Assembly (NCBI GenBank): GCA_009602725.1
Contig: WELB01000085.1
Coordinates: forward strand, 455,946-519,945
Direction of reading: 5' to 3'
From: Spirogloea muscicola
Taxonomy: Eukaryota; Streptophyta; Zygnematophyceae; Spirogloeales; Spirogloeaceae
Length of the DNA stretch: 64,000 nt
How positions within the stretch are numbered: position 1 is the first letter of the stretch; each line of letters opens with the position of its first letter. The translations under genes and the position numbers were made by a program. Shown here in pieces: positions 12,905 to 23,100 of this stretch. Under the pieces are notes generated by a model. That model saw nothing but the letters and a program-made list of their open reading frames with translations, ran no database searches and was not told where the DNA came from.

Positions 12905-13175
12905 CTTGCGCAGCTTGCTAGCGCATCTGCTTAAAGTACAGGAGGTCATAGGTTCGAATCCTGTCATTGCTTCGCTGCAGCAACGCTGCTGTTTTGCTTT
13001 GCCAGGGCGAGGCTTCTCCGCGCTTTATTTATTCTCATCAGTACTTGCTGCCTGAGGTTATCAAGCGCCTTTTGCTGAAGTCCTGGAGAATGGCATCCTG
13101 TTTTTGGCGCCATACGGCCTTCTCAGACTTTGTACACTCCTTTGGGCTGGCCTCTCACAGCCATTGCCATAAATT
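12905..13175 (+). repeat. tRNA-headed SINE-like element with LINE-type hairpin tail
   Basis: The head has an A-box-like stretch GCGCAGCTTGCTAGCGC and a perfect B-box GGTTCGAATCC at 12951-12961 with correct T-stem pairing, a 5-base AGGTC variable loop and an anticodon-arm-like hairpin. The 5' sequence does not pair with the 3' acceptor strand CATTGCT, so it is not an intact tRNA gene. About 160 bases downstream, at 13123-13170, it ends in the same tail found after LINE fragments in this window (ACTTTG...GGGCTGGCCTCTCACAGCC). tRNA-derived head, unrelated body and LINE-like tail is the classical SINE structure. It ends about 30 bases before the next start codon. Confidence 0.6.
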
Positions 13176-13202
13176 AGGAGTGCTGTATTCGCCTCGATTC
13201 TG

Positions 13203-16200
13203 ATGGAGCCGATGAGCTCCGCGGAAGTGCAGGTGCAGCCCGTGCACCTGGCGGTGAAGGAAGACGCATCGGAGTGCGAGCAGCTGCCAGGAAGCACCGA
13301 AGCTGATGGGAACGACGCAGAGAAAATTGCCAACGTCGGGAAAGGGACCGTAGACGACGGCGGCGGCAGAGGCGTCAGGACGGATGGCGAGGCCAGAGTC
13401 GCCGTCCGGGACCGGCGGCGACGGCGGCGCAGCTGGTCGTCCGAGGGCCACGAGACGTCGTTCTACGGCTGGCTGCACGAGGACGGCGAGGAGGACGAGT
13501 CGCCAATCAGGTGAGAACGCTGCCGCAAAACGTCTGCTGCTGCCGCCGCTGCGGCGCTCCCGCAGCAGCAGGTCCTTCTCACTCGATCCTCCTACTGCCG
13601 CGCGGCTCTGCAGCAAGTCCATGGCGGTCGATAAGCCCGGCACTGGAGCGATGTCCCAGGACCTTGTGCGCGGGCCCGGAGATGACAATGTCGTTGCTCC
13701 CGCCGCCCCCCTTGCCGACCCTGTCAACAACGCTGATGCCCCCGACGCTGCTGGGCATCACCTCAATCTGAGCCTGAACGCTTCTGTGGAGGACATCCCA
13801 TTGGCTGCCGACCAGCAGCAAGGTGCTACCGAAGCCAGCGCAGCAGTGGAGGATGAGGAGGAGGAGGGCGGCGAGCTCATGCTGGTCCTGGATACGGCGG
13901 AGCTTCGGCGCTCCTGGGCATCGCCAAGCCGCGACTGGCTCACCGGTGTGGAACATGCAGGACCAGGGACGGCGGCTGATACCGATGAGGCTGGCGCAGT
14001 CGACGAGCTGCCCCCCGAAGCTGCCATCGCCTGTGCTGCGGATGTGCCTGAGGAGTCGGCAGAGGCGGAAAGCGATGAAGGCAAAAACGATAAGCCATTG
14101 CAGGTGGAGCCAGCCAAGTCTGAGGCTGCTGACGGCAGTGGCAGCAGCGGTGGCAGTGGGGGCAGCGGTGCCAAGGGCGTCGCCTCAGCGGCAGCAGCGC
14201 CGCACTTGACGCTGGTGCCGCTCTGGGACCTGGAAGACGACTATGACGCTATGGTGGCCATGGACGACGCTGAGCACGGCGGCAATGGCCGCGCGAGTGT
14301 GCAGGCCCTCGCCGTCGACTCCTTGCCAGAAGCGGACATGCTGTTGCCGGCGCCCCCGACAAGCCCGCGGCAGAAGCTCGGCGCGTGGCTCAGCAGCCTC
14401 AAGCGCAACGCGTCGTTTGGGCGAGGGCCGCCGCCGCCGCCGCCGACGGCCCCGCTAATCGGCCCCGATGTACCGGAGGACAACACGAGCGATGGTGCTC
14501 ACCAGCCTGGCCCGGCTGACGCGCAGCCGGCAGAGGCTCCACAACCATCAACCGTGCTTCCTTCCAGTGCCGAGGCCCCGGAGCGGCCGCTGCCGCGGCG
14601 GCTCCCTCAGCGGCTGGCCTTCCTGAGGAGCGCTGCTCGGAGGGAGGGCGGCAGGTCTCCTGTCGCCATTGCTGGCAGTGGCGGTGGCACGATGGCTGCA
14701 AGTGCAGGCGAGAAGCTGGCGCAGGCTGGGGACGCCGACCCGGCGCAGAGCAAGGGGGCGAGCTTGGCTGTGAGCATCATGGACGCCGGAGCCGTGTTTG
14801 GGGAGGGGCCTACACCAGCAGCGGTGGCCGGTGCGGCAATGGCTGGCAACAACAAGGAGAATGAGCAGGCTGAGGAGGAGGAGGACTGGCCGGTGCCGCC
14901 GCCACGGCCGCCCTCGCCGTCACAGCAGCCGTTCCGGCAGGCCGCCAGCGTGCCGCCGTCAGAGGAGAACATTGTAATGACCTCAGTGACGCTGCCGCCG
15001 CCGCTGTCGGAGCTATTCTCGGTGAGGGATGCAGAATTTGACGATGCTCGGAAAGTCGACGGGATCGACGACGCTGGCGGCGACGGCGGCTTCAAAGCTC
15101 TCCGGCGCTCCACATCGCTGCCGCGATGGAGCAGCGACAACGATGACGGTGCGCGCAGGCCATCTATGGCAGCGCCAGCCGATGCTCTGCCGCTGGCGCG
15201 GCATCACTCCCTCCCGCGAGCACGCCTCAAGGCCTGGGAATCCACACAGCGTCTCCGCAGCAGCGAGTCCCCGTCGCAGCCTGCACACGCGCCTGCGCGC
15301 CATGAGTCCCCGACGCACGCCGCCATGCTTGCATCAGTCGGCCGCAGCAATCTGCCGATCGCGGCGGCAGTGGTAGCCAATGACCGCAGTTCGTCGCCTG
15401 GCGGCGAGCGTGTGCTGCGGGTGCGATTGCGGGAGCGCGCCAGCGATGGTCCGGCCCTCAACCTGCCGCCATGGGGCAGCCCGCTGGCGCGCTCCCAGTC
15501 CGTGCAGCGCTCACCGCCGCCGCGCTCGCGCTCCCTGGTGGCGTTGAAGCCAACAGCAGCACTCAGAATTTCTTCAGCAGCCGACGACAATGGTCTCATG
15601 CAAAACCTCAGGCAGAGCTCCTCGCTTCCACGAACATGGCGGAGCCCCAGCGCTGGGCGGGCGAGCGACCGCGAGCAGTCGCTGCTCGTTCGTGCAGCCG
15701 CCGCCCACTGGCTGCCGCCCCACGTTGGTGGCAGCGATGAAGCCTTTGGGAGTCCTTCACAGCGATCATTGCGTGCACCGTTGCCTCCAGGCATCCCCAA
15801 CTCTACCAATAAATACAGTGAGGTGTGTTATGACCACCACCTTCACTCTGCAATCCCCCATCACCTTGCCAGGTCATGATGCCAGCTATGCCTGAGACTG
15901 AGCACCCTATGCTGCTACATACCCCACGCCGCAGGACCAGACTGTCAGATGGCACCATACGCCGTTTGAGGAGCGTGTGGAGCGCGCCGTCTCCCGTCAG
16001 GAGGAGGCGCACTCTCGGCGGTGAGCCTTTAAAATCTATTGCTTTGTACCTCCAGTATGGTGAGGAGACGAGGAAGTGCTTCCAGCAACATGCCTGATCA
16101 CCTACTATCTGCTCGCCGCACTAGCAGGCAGCTCTTCAAGGAGTCCAGGCTGGCTCTGAAGGCGTCTGAGCATGATGACTTGCCCAAACGGACATATCTT

Positions 16201-16266
16201 GTAACTGGCCGGCTGTCGCTGCCAAGCATGCGGGAGGCGAAGGTGGTGGCAGAGAACAGCACCTGA
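13203..16266 (+). CDS. Unknown Ser/Pro/Ala-rich protein with RxxSLPR motifs
   Basis: Not recognised. Exons 13203-13510, 13566-15822 and 15873-16020 join in phase; a last exon from about 16073 to the stop at 16264-16266 is likely but its acceptor is uncertain. About 970 residues, largely disordered: acidic N-terminal third, Pro-rich centre (PVPPPRPPSPSQQPF), basic C terminus (PRRRTRLSDGTIRRLRSVW). A short ordered-looking patch is GHETSFYGWLHEDGEEDE near the end of exon 1. Three separated copies of a Ser-Leu-Pro-Arg motif, RRSTSLPRW, ARHHSLPRA and RQSSSLPRTW, fit 14-3-3 or basophilic kinase sites. Uninterrupted coding over 2.2 kb in exon 2 and consistent phase support a real gene. The start is the first ATG after the SINE; coding sequence further upstream cannot be excluded. 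Confidence 0.65.
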
Positions 16267-17335
16267 GTTTGCAGAGCCATGAGGAAGTATAAGCCCTCAG
16301 GTGTGCTGAATACTCTGCTTGCAACCCCCAAGCTGGGCCTGACACTAATTCGCTGCCCCTAGTCGGGCAAGATGGGTTGCATTTACGAAACACACTGTCG
16401 AGGGTTGCCCGTCATTTTGACAATACTTGCTTCGCCATGTTTCAACATGCAGATCCTCATCACAGAATTGTCGGCTTTCTGTGGCGTGCTTCCCTGGGTG
16501 GTCAGTGTCTGCCTGATCACCATGGTGTTGCAAGCCTGTACCTCATCAAGCTGGCCCGTATTGGCGAGTTGCACCTAGAGAGGCGCAGTTATGGATTGTA
16601 CTGCATGCAGGGTAGGTGTAGGTAGTGTGCCAGAGCGACTTGCTGATTAACGCAAGCTGATGGCAAGCAGTTGGTGAAATAGAGGACTCACTATCAGTAG
16701 GTGATTAGTAGTACTGGGGATAAGCTGCGGGACCTTTGTGAAACTTTAGTGTTGAACCACATTTCAGAGGGGCTGATGAGCCCAAAATGTCAAGAGCCGC
16801 AATTGGCCCTTAGCAGAGTAGAACATTCTTGTGATAAGGCTGGCCAGAACAACGAACACAGCCAAGAGTGCTAGTCAAACTGCTGCATCAAGGTCTGAGA
16901 TTATGCTGATGAGATATTTGTACGATTAAGAATGCATGCCGGTTACATAATCTGCTGGCACCACCATTTACCACTGGTGCCAGCCATGCTTAGTAGTAGT
17001 GGCCATCACAATACTGCTGCGTAGTACAGAGGGAGTATGTGGTGCCTATCTGCCTCGAGCCCACAGCACAGAAGCTGAACAAATTGGTGGCTAATTGTTG
17101 GTCAGGCTTGTTGCACATATCTCCTCTTCAGGCAACCGCAGGACTTGAGGCGATAGTATTAGCGAGGTTCATTAATTTAGGAGCAAGACTAGTCAAAGAT
17201 TGTGTGACAACATCCGTCTTGCAAAGCTAATACGGCCGTTGCCCGGTTCCTCCAACCGGTGCATTGCATGGCTACTGCTAATCTTTGGGTGCTCGATAAC
17301 TCCTTGTCAGCAGCCTCAAGGCAGATTTGCTTGCA

Positions 17336-17580
17336 GCAAAGGATGATCTGGGCTGGCCTCTCACAGCCATCGCCCTGGACTGGCAGCATCCCTTTTCTTA
17401 GACAGTGTCACTACAGCTAATCCCAGAGGCAGCAGCCAAAGGTCGGCCTCTTAACAAGTGCCTTGCAAACGCCTGGAATTAGATAACAGCGCCTCCAAAT
17501 TGACTGGTGGCTGTGAGAGGCCAGCCCAAACGAATGGACACTCCGGAAGGAGGAGCAGCTCCACTCAAGAGGGCGAGGGC
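17336..17580. repeat. Two type C retroposon tails in opposite orientation
   Basis: 17345-17368 on the plus strand and 17500-17535 on the minus strand carry GGGCTGGCCTCTCACAGCC. The minus copy continues into ACCAGTCAAT, as in the copies at 39.8, 48.2, 58.7 and 59.2 kb. No coding part remains attached. Confidence 0.6.
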
Positions 17581-17721
17581 TGTAAGGTGAAGAAGCCACT
17601 ATGAAGGGCCACCTATCAAAGAGTCACACAGAATGACACAGGGGGTCACTGAGCTCCCATTCGCTGTAGCCACTTGCATAGCTGTGTGGATTTTAGGGTG
17701 ACCTTTTGCACCTTTTCATTC

Positions 17722-17761
17722 TTTCTGGCTGGCATATCAAGATTGAGATGCCAGCCAGAAA
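17722..17761. repeat. Perfect 14-bp hairpin
   Basis: TTTCTGGCTGGCAT (17722-17735) pairs with ATGCCAGCCAGAAA (17748-17761) across a 12-base loop. The left arm resembles the TTCATTC-TTT-GGCTGG core of the retroposon tails, so this may be an elongated or duplicated version of that hairpin. Confidence 0.75.
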
Positions 17762-17884
17762 TTTTCGCTTTTTCAGAAGAGCCACTTTCTGATTGGATTC
17801 AAACCCACCCGGAACTTGAGGTGGCAGCGAAGGCACCGCCAGCACGCAGATGCAAGGCATAATTCAGGTAACGATGCAGTGAGC

Positions 17885-17960
17885 GAGAAGGCGTGCCATG
17901 TGCATGAAGTGGAAGGGAGGCCAGACTAAGCCAGTACACTGTTCAGGCAAAGCTTGTGCA
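17885..17960 (-). repeat. LINE fragment (peptide related to 60.2 kb)
   Basis: The minus strand reads ALPEQCTGLVWPPFHFMHMA, nearly the same as TLPEQCIGLNWPPFQFMRPA at 60176-60236 (+). At 60.2 kb this block precedes the LINE C-terminal region, so it is probably part of the same coding sequence. Confidence 0.55.
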
Positions 17961-18679
17961 GAGATGGAGCCACAAAAGGCGAAGCCACAGCCAAAGCGGC
18001 TTAAAAAGAAGTTCTGGGAAGAAATAAGGTGTTTGTGTACTTTGCGCCTTTCGGCCCTTTCAGACCTTCTACAAGGTGTAACCACCGAGCCCCAAAACGC
18101 CCCGTAACGTCCATGCGAAGATGCCATCCTTCACTTTGTATATCCATCCATGGGACTGTAGCCCCTATGACATGAAACTCTGGTGACACAGAACCAGTGC
18201 TTACAATGTGAGGCATTGGCTGAGCGACGCCAGCTCAAAGGAATGTACAAAGGGCCTCACTGACGACGCTCAGGGACACGCTCAGCCAATGCTGCCCCCA
18301 TGAGCAAGTGAACAGCTTGCCATGTGCAGGACAACTAGCCTCCATTTTCACGGCATTTGCCACAAGCGAGTACTCCCGCTCAGGAGGCACGCCGACGTGG
18401 GCGCCCACGTCGACTGTGGCGGCCATGGCGGCGCCACTTGGCTGTCAGCACGCTGGAGGACCTCCCGCCGCCGCCGCAGAGGCCTTCGGTTCTGTGGCGC
18501 CCAGTTGAGGCAAGCGCTGCCTGAGAGAGCCAAGTGGCAGCGAAGGCAGTGCCGCTAGCTCCGCTGCGGGACGTTCCTTGCGGCCGCACACCTTGCCGAG
18601 GCTACCGCAGCTCCGAGCTGAAGCTTGGTGTGCCGTGGTGTGGCGACGGGGCCTCGAGCGCGAGATAGGCTGCCCAGCG

Positions 18680-19462
18680 ATGGCGACCGTGCGCCCTGCA
18701 TTAGAGCTCCCACCTCGGGCCACCGCCTTCGCGACGTCCGCTGCCAGCCGGGGCAGCGGCCAGCAGCAGCTGAGGGCGACCGTCCGCGTTGCGGCCGCCA
18801 AGGATGACCGAGAGACGGGCCCGCCGCCGCGAGACAGCGAGGACCTCATCGCCGACGCCCGTGCCGCGACGCGGGCTGGCGAGAAGATGTCCAAGGAGCA
18901 GGTACCGCTGGTGGAGCTCCAGTCAGAGTCAATCAGCGCAAGCGAGCACTGGTGGTGATGCGCGTCCAGCACTTGGCGAGAGTTGCGTAATCCCATACTC
19001 TGTAACGAGTGCCCTCCTCTTGCAGTATTCGGCGCTGAAGCGCAAGATCGGCGGCACTGCCAAGAACTACTTCAAGGAGTTCATTGACGGTCTGTCTTTG
19101 GTGCTCGATCCCCTCTCTTGCCCCAGCAAGATGACGCTTCCGCCTCGTTCTTACTCCAGCCTGGAAGCTGTTATCGTTGAGCTCAGTAGTCTTGATATGC
19201 TCTTGCAGATGACCTTCTATCCACAGCTCTCTGACCACTCTGCAGTGGGAAGCTCTTGTTTGCTTCTCTCACGCCTTTCCACTCTGTTGCAGTGGCGGGC
19301 GACTATGTGGAGGAGGGGTGGGTGGACAAGAGGTGCCGCTACTGCGGCAAGGACACCTCCCGGGAGCCACGGCAGAAGGATTCTTCCGGGCGCTACGCCC
19401 ACGTTGCCTGCGCTGAGGCCGCGCCCAAGGGCAACTTCTTCTCTCGTCTCTTTGGCAGATGA
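18680..19462 (+). CDS. Small plastid-targeted protein with C-x2-C...H-x2-C motif
   Basis: Three exons, 18680-18901, 19026-19089 and 19293-19462, phases consistent, 151 residues. The N terminus MATVRPALELPPRATAFATS is rich in Ala/Ser/Thr/Arg and poor in acidic residues, as expected of a chloroplast transit peptide. The conserved-looking C-terminal part is GWVDKRCRYCGKDTSREP, GRYAHVACAE and GNFFSRLFGR; the two Cys pairs plus His could bind one metal ion. I recall plant chloroplast proteins of unknown function with the same YCGKDT...GRYAHVAC pattern, but no established role. Alone between intergenic stretches. Confidence 0.75.
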
Positions 19463-20184
19463 GCCACCTAGCTTAGCAGTTACTGCGAAGCTGCTGCTAA
19501 CCTGCTAAGCCAAAGCCCACCAATTGGTAACTACACAAGAAGTTGGAGTTGAGAGACTGTCGAGTTGCTAGTCTACCTCGGCGCTCATGAGAAGAGAGAT
19601 GTAAGGGAGAGACTGGATGTGACATGGAGTCTTGCTTCGCCTCTTGCGAGCCTGACCACACAAGTGGGAGAGACTTTGTGGCCAGCCTTATCCGCCTTGC
19701 ATATAACTTCGTCAGAAGGCTCCATCATGGTGAACATGGGGGGCAGGACAGGGCAGAGGCACCTTGGCTTTCTACTGGAAGAGTCGTTCTCTTTCTGCTG
19801 CAAAACGCCAACCGCACTACTAATACTGAATGAGTGGCAGGACCTATCCGGATTGGTCATGCGAACTGCCGCCTTCAGCTTGCTGCTGTTGAGCCCCCTG
19901 CTACATATTCACGACACCCCTGCTGGCATCTCTTCCTGTCTGCCGGCCTATTCTGCCGGCACTACCTTTGCCAAAGAACCACAGGTGAAGGCCACCTGTG
20001 CCATGTGTGCAATTGTCTATTTCCACTATGTCGCTCACTTGGGCGACCAGCAATAACACTTTGATGGGGACAAGGATGTACGACTGCCTGCTGCTAACCT
20101 TATACTTCCGCTGACTTGACTTGCAACAAGGTACCTGTTACGCGAATTAACGAATATTGATGTGAATGACCATTATGCCCCATG
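19463..20184. other. Intergenic between two convergent genes
   Basis: Contains one open plus frame of 163 codons (19565-20056) with no recognisable domain and ordinary composition. More likely 3' UTR and spacer than a gene. Confidence 0.45.
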
Positions 20185-23100
20185 TTAGCTGTCAGCTTCA
20201 GCCTCAATCAGAAGCTGCTGAAAGTTTGCGGTGGCCTCGGAGATGCTCTCAAGCTCTGCCGCCAGCCGGGCGGCCTTGCCCGTGTTTTCCTCCCGCACTG
20301 CTGCAGGGACTTTCTCGTACCCAGCTGCCTCCATCTTCTTGACGAGCTGCTCCTGCTGCCTGCAGGAGACAAGCCACAGCATCAAAAGATGCATTGGATT
20401 TTAGATTGTTAGATGAGATTATAAATGTCATATGTATTTACATATTTGTGCCAGCATGTCTGCATGGAAGTATAAGCATCAGAGTCCTCCTTGAAAGCAG
20501 CAATATACCGAGTCAGGTCCTCCTGCTTCTTGTGTAGCTTCTCAATTTCGGTACTTGGGTCCAGCAGCCCCCGAAGGTCTAGGTATGCTGTTACAGTCTC
20601 GTCCACTACCGTCACAGCACACCCTGCGGGCATTGCGTTGCGCTCCTCCAGAATCTATTGTAAAATCAACGACAACAACAAGTGCTGAAGTCATATTCGT
20701 GTGATTCTGATACCTAGGTCAACAAGGAGTAATGATTACATAAGCTTTGTGCTGGTAGTCCTGAGTAGCTAGTTCTGAGGCCTTGACTTGAGTAGGACAG
20801 AGCAGCATCTTTCAGAGTCACTGTGCCCATGGTAGGTCAGAGGCCAACCTCAGCAGAGGATAGCGTGGCCATCGTGCACAGCGCCGGCGCAAGCATCTTC
20901 ATGACAGCCTCTGTAGCCTCATTCTTGCAAAGCAGGAAGAGCTTGGGCCTGGAGATTGAGGACGGCAATGAGAGCCAGGATCTACAGACATTGTGACAGA
21001 GATTGACAGAAGGCATGTATCAGCATGAGGAAGGTGCAATTTGCTTGTAGTACTTACTTCTGTTTGGGTTGAAGGTTGTAGCTGGTTCGCAGGGACCGGA
21101 TGGAACGCGCAACACCCTCCATCCTGGTCATCTCGGCCTCCACCTCTGGGCAGCTCCACTCCTGCAATCCAGGCATGGTGTCAAGGAGGTAATATGCTAA
21201 CCTCATCCTCAAGATGTTCTTGATCATGGCACTTGAACGAACCCATAAGTCAAAAATGCTCAGAACCTATATCTGACCTGAATGCTCTATCTGAAGCTTT
21301 TACCTACAGCTGAAACAAGTAGGATCTCAAGTGTTTCATGAGGCACAAATTTGATCATGCGCAAAGGTGAAGCACCTGGTGAGGTGTGGGGTAAGGCGAG
21401 AGCATGATTGACGGTGGAGGGTCACCTCCATTCTCCTCCCTCCTCTTTGGCAGCCGCTGCCACAGCTCCTCGGTCACGAACGGCATGAAGGGATGCAGCA
21501 ACCGTAAGCCATTGTCAAGGCACGCGTGCAACGTGTCTTGTGTCGCCTGCTTCAGCTCGTCACCCCCATCCGCGCTCATTGTCGGCTTGATGAGCTCGAT
21601 GAACACATCGCAAAGGCGATACTGCCACCACGCATATACTGCTGTTGTGGCATTGGCAAAGTCGTATGCCTCCAGCAAGGCGACTGTCTTCTCGATTGTG
21701 GAGTTGAGAGTGGACAAAATCCACCTGCAACCAAAGTTACACAAGCAGACCAAGAAGGTGTCTGACATGACATCGCAACTGCAGAGAATGTTTCTGATTT
21801 TCAAGAGAATCGATTCTAAAACTTGCTTGAGTAGTGCCTCACCTGCACTCAAATGGTAGAGAGTCTGGGGAGGGCGGCGGAGAGGAGGGAACAAAATCCG
21901 TGCCAAGATTGAGCATTGCAAAGCGGATGGCGTTCCAGAGCTTGTTGCACCAGAGCCGGTAGCCTACCACTCGCTGGATGTCCAGGTTGATATTTACCGA
22001 CTGCATGACAAGAAAAGGTTCGACAAGGATACCTTAGCAAGTGCCATCTGGCAATCCAATAAGTGATTCTCAACTAGTGCACCCTCAAGGAGGACGAGAA
22101 AGCCTCAGCCGCACTTGGACTATCACTTGTGTAGAAATTTTCTTCTGGTCAAGCAGGAGCTTGACATCTGGAAAGTGATGTTGCTGACCTGGGCTGTGTA
22201 GGCCAGGAGGGCGAAGCGCAGGGCATCGCAGCCGCACTCAGCAATGCCGTTGGGGAAGTCAGCACGCTGCCCTTCCTTGGCGATAGCAACCTCGCGGGGG
22301 TCCAGGTTGCCGCCCTCCAGCTGCTCATGGAGCTCGGCGAGTGTGACACCATCGATGACCTGAAGCGGGTCAACGACGTTGCCCAGAGACTTGGACATCT
22401 TTCGGCCGTGAGCATCGCGTACCATGGCATGCAGAAAGACCTGCCATAGATGAGCGCCAGCAGCAGCAGCAGGCTTAGCAGAGAAGGAGAGACAGGTGCT
22501 CAGAGTCATAAGTGATGCATCAATGGCTTAGCTTCAGCTTTGAAGAACATGAAATTGACAGTGCTCATTAAGATCAATGATGGTCCTCAGTGCAGCGAGT
22601 CTGGCAAGAGAGAGAAGGCGCACGGTGCGCACGAAATTGAAAGGAAGATTGGCAAGATCTGTCTTCTCATGCAACTCGGAGGACAAAATGAAGACTTGCA
22701 TAAGGACAGTGGCACGCACTGCGCACCTGCTTGAAGGGGACTTTGCCAGTGAGCTCCATGCTGAGCATGACCATGCGGGCAACCCAGAAGAAGAGGATGT
22801 CATGGCCCGTCTCGAGGAGGGCAGTCGGGTAGAAGGCGCCCAGCTCCGCTGATGCGTCCGGCCACCCAAAGACCGAGAACGGGAAGAGGCCCGACGAGAA
22901 CCAGGTGTCGAGCACGTCCGGGTCGCGCGTCAGCGCGACCTCGCCGCCGAAGCGGTGCCGGGCCGCCTCCCACGCCTCGGCCTCGTCGTGGGCGACCACC
23001 CAGCGATCGGCGGACGCTCCGAGCTCCCGGTTGGCGTCCCTGGGAAGCGCAGCATACCATGCCGGGATCTGGTGGCCCCACCAGAGCTGCCGGGAGATGC

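Larger units (their letters stand above)
16267..18679. other. Intergenic with scattered retroposon debris
   Basis: 2.4 kb without a recognised gene. Holds hairpin tails at 17336-17370 (+) and 17488-17580 (-), a 14-bp perfect hairpin at 17722-17761, and a LINE fragment at 17885-17960 (-), each listed separately. Confidence 0.6.

Noticed and set aside
12905-12970. Functional tRNA gene
   Set aside because: B-box and T-arm are good, but the 5' strand does not pair with the 3' acceptor strand and the anticodon stem has a mismatch; a SINE head explains it better.
13384-13565. The single continuous 831-codon frame as one exon
   Set aside because: Its first 60 codons overlap the better frame starting at 13203; a GT-AG intron 13511-13565 joins the two in phase.
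19565-20056. 163-codon plus-strand gene
   Set aside because: No domain, no splice or start context, and it lies between two convergent 3' ends.
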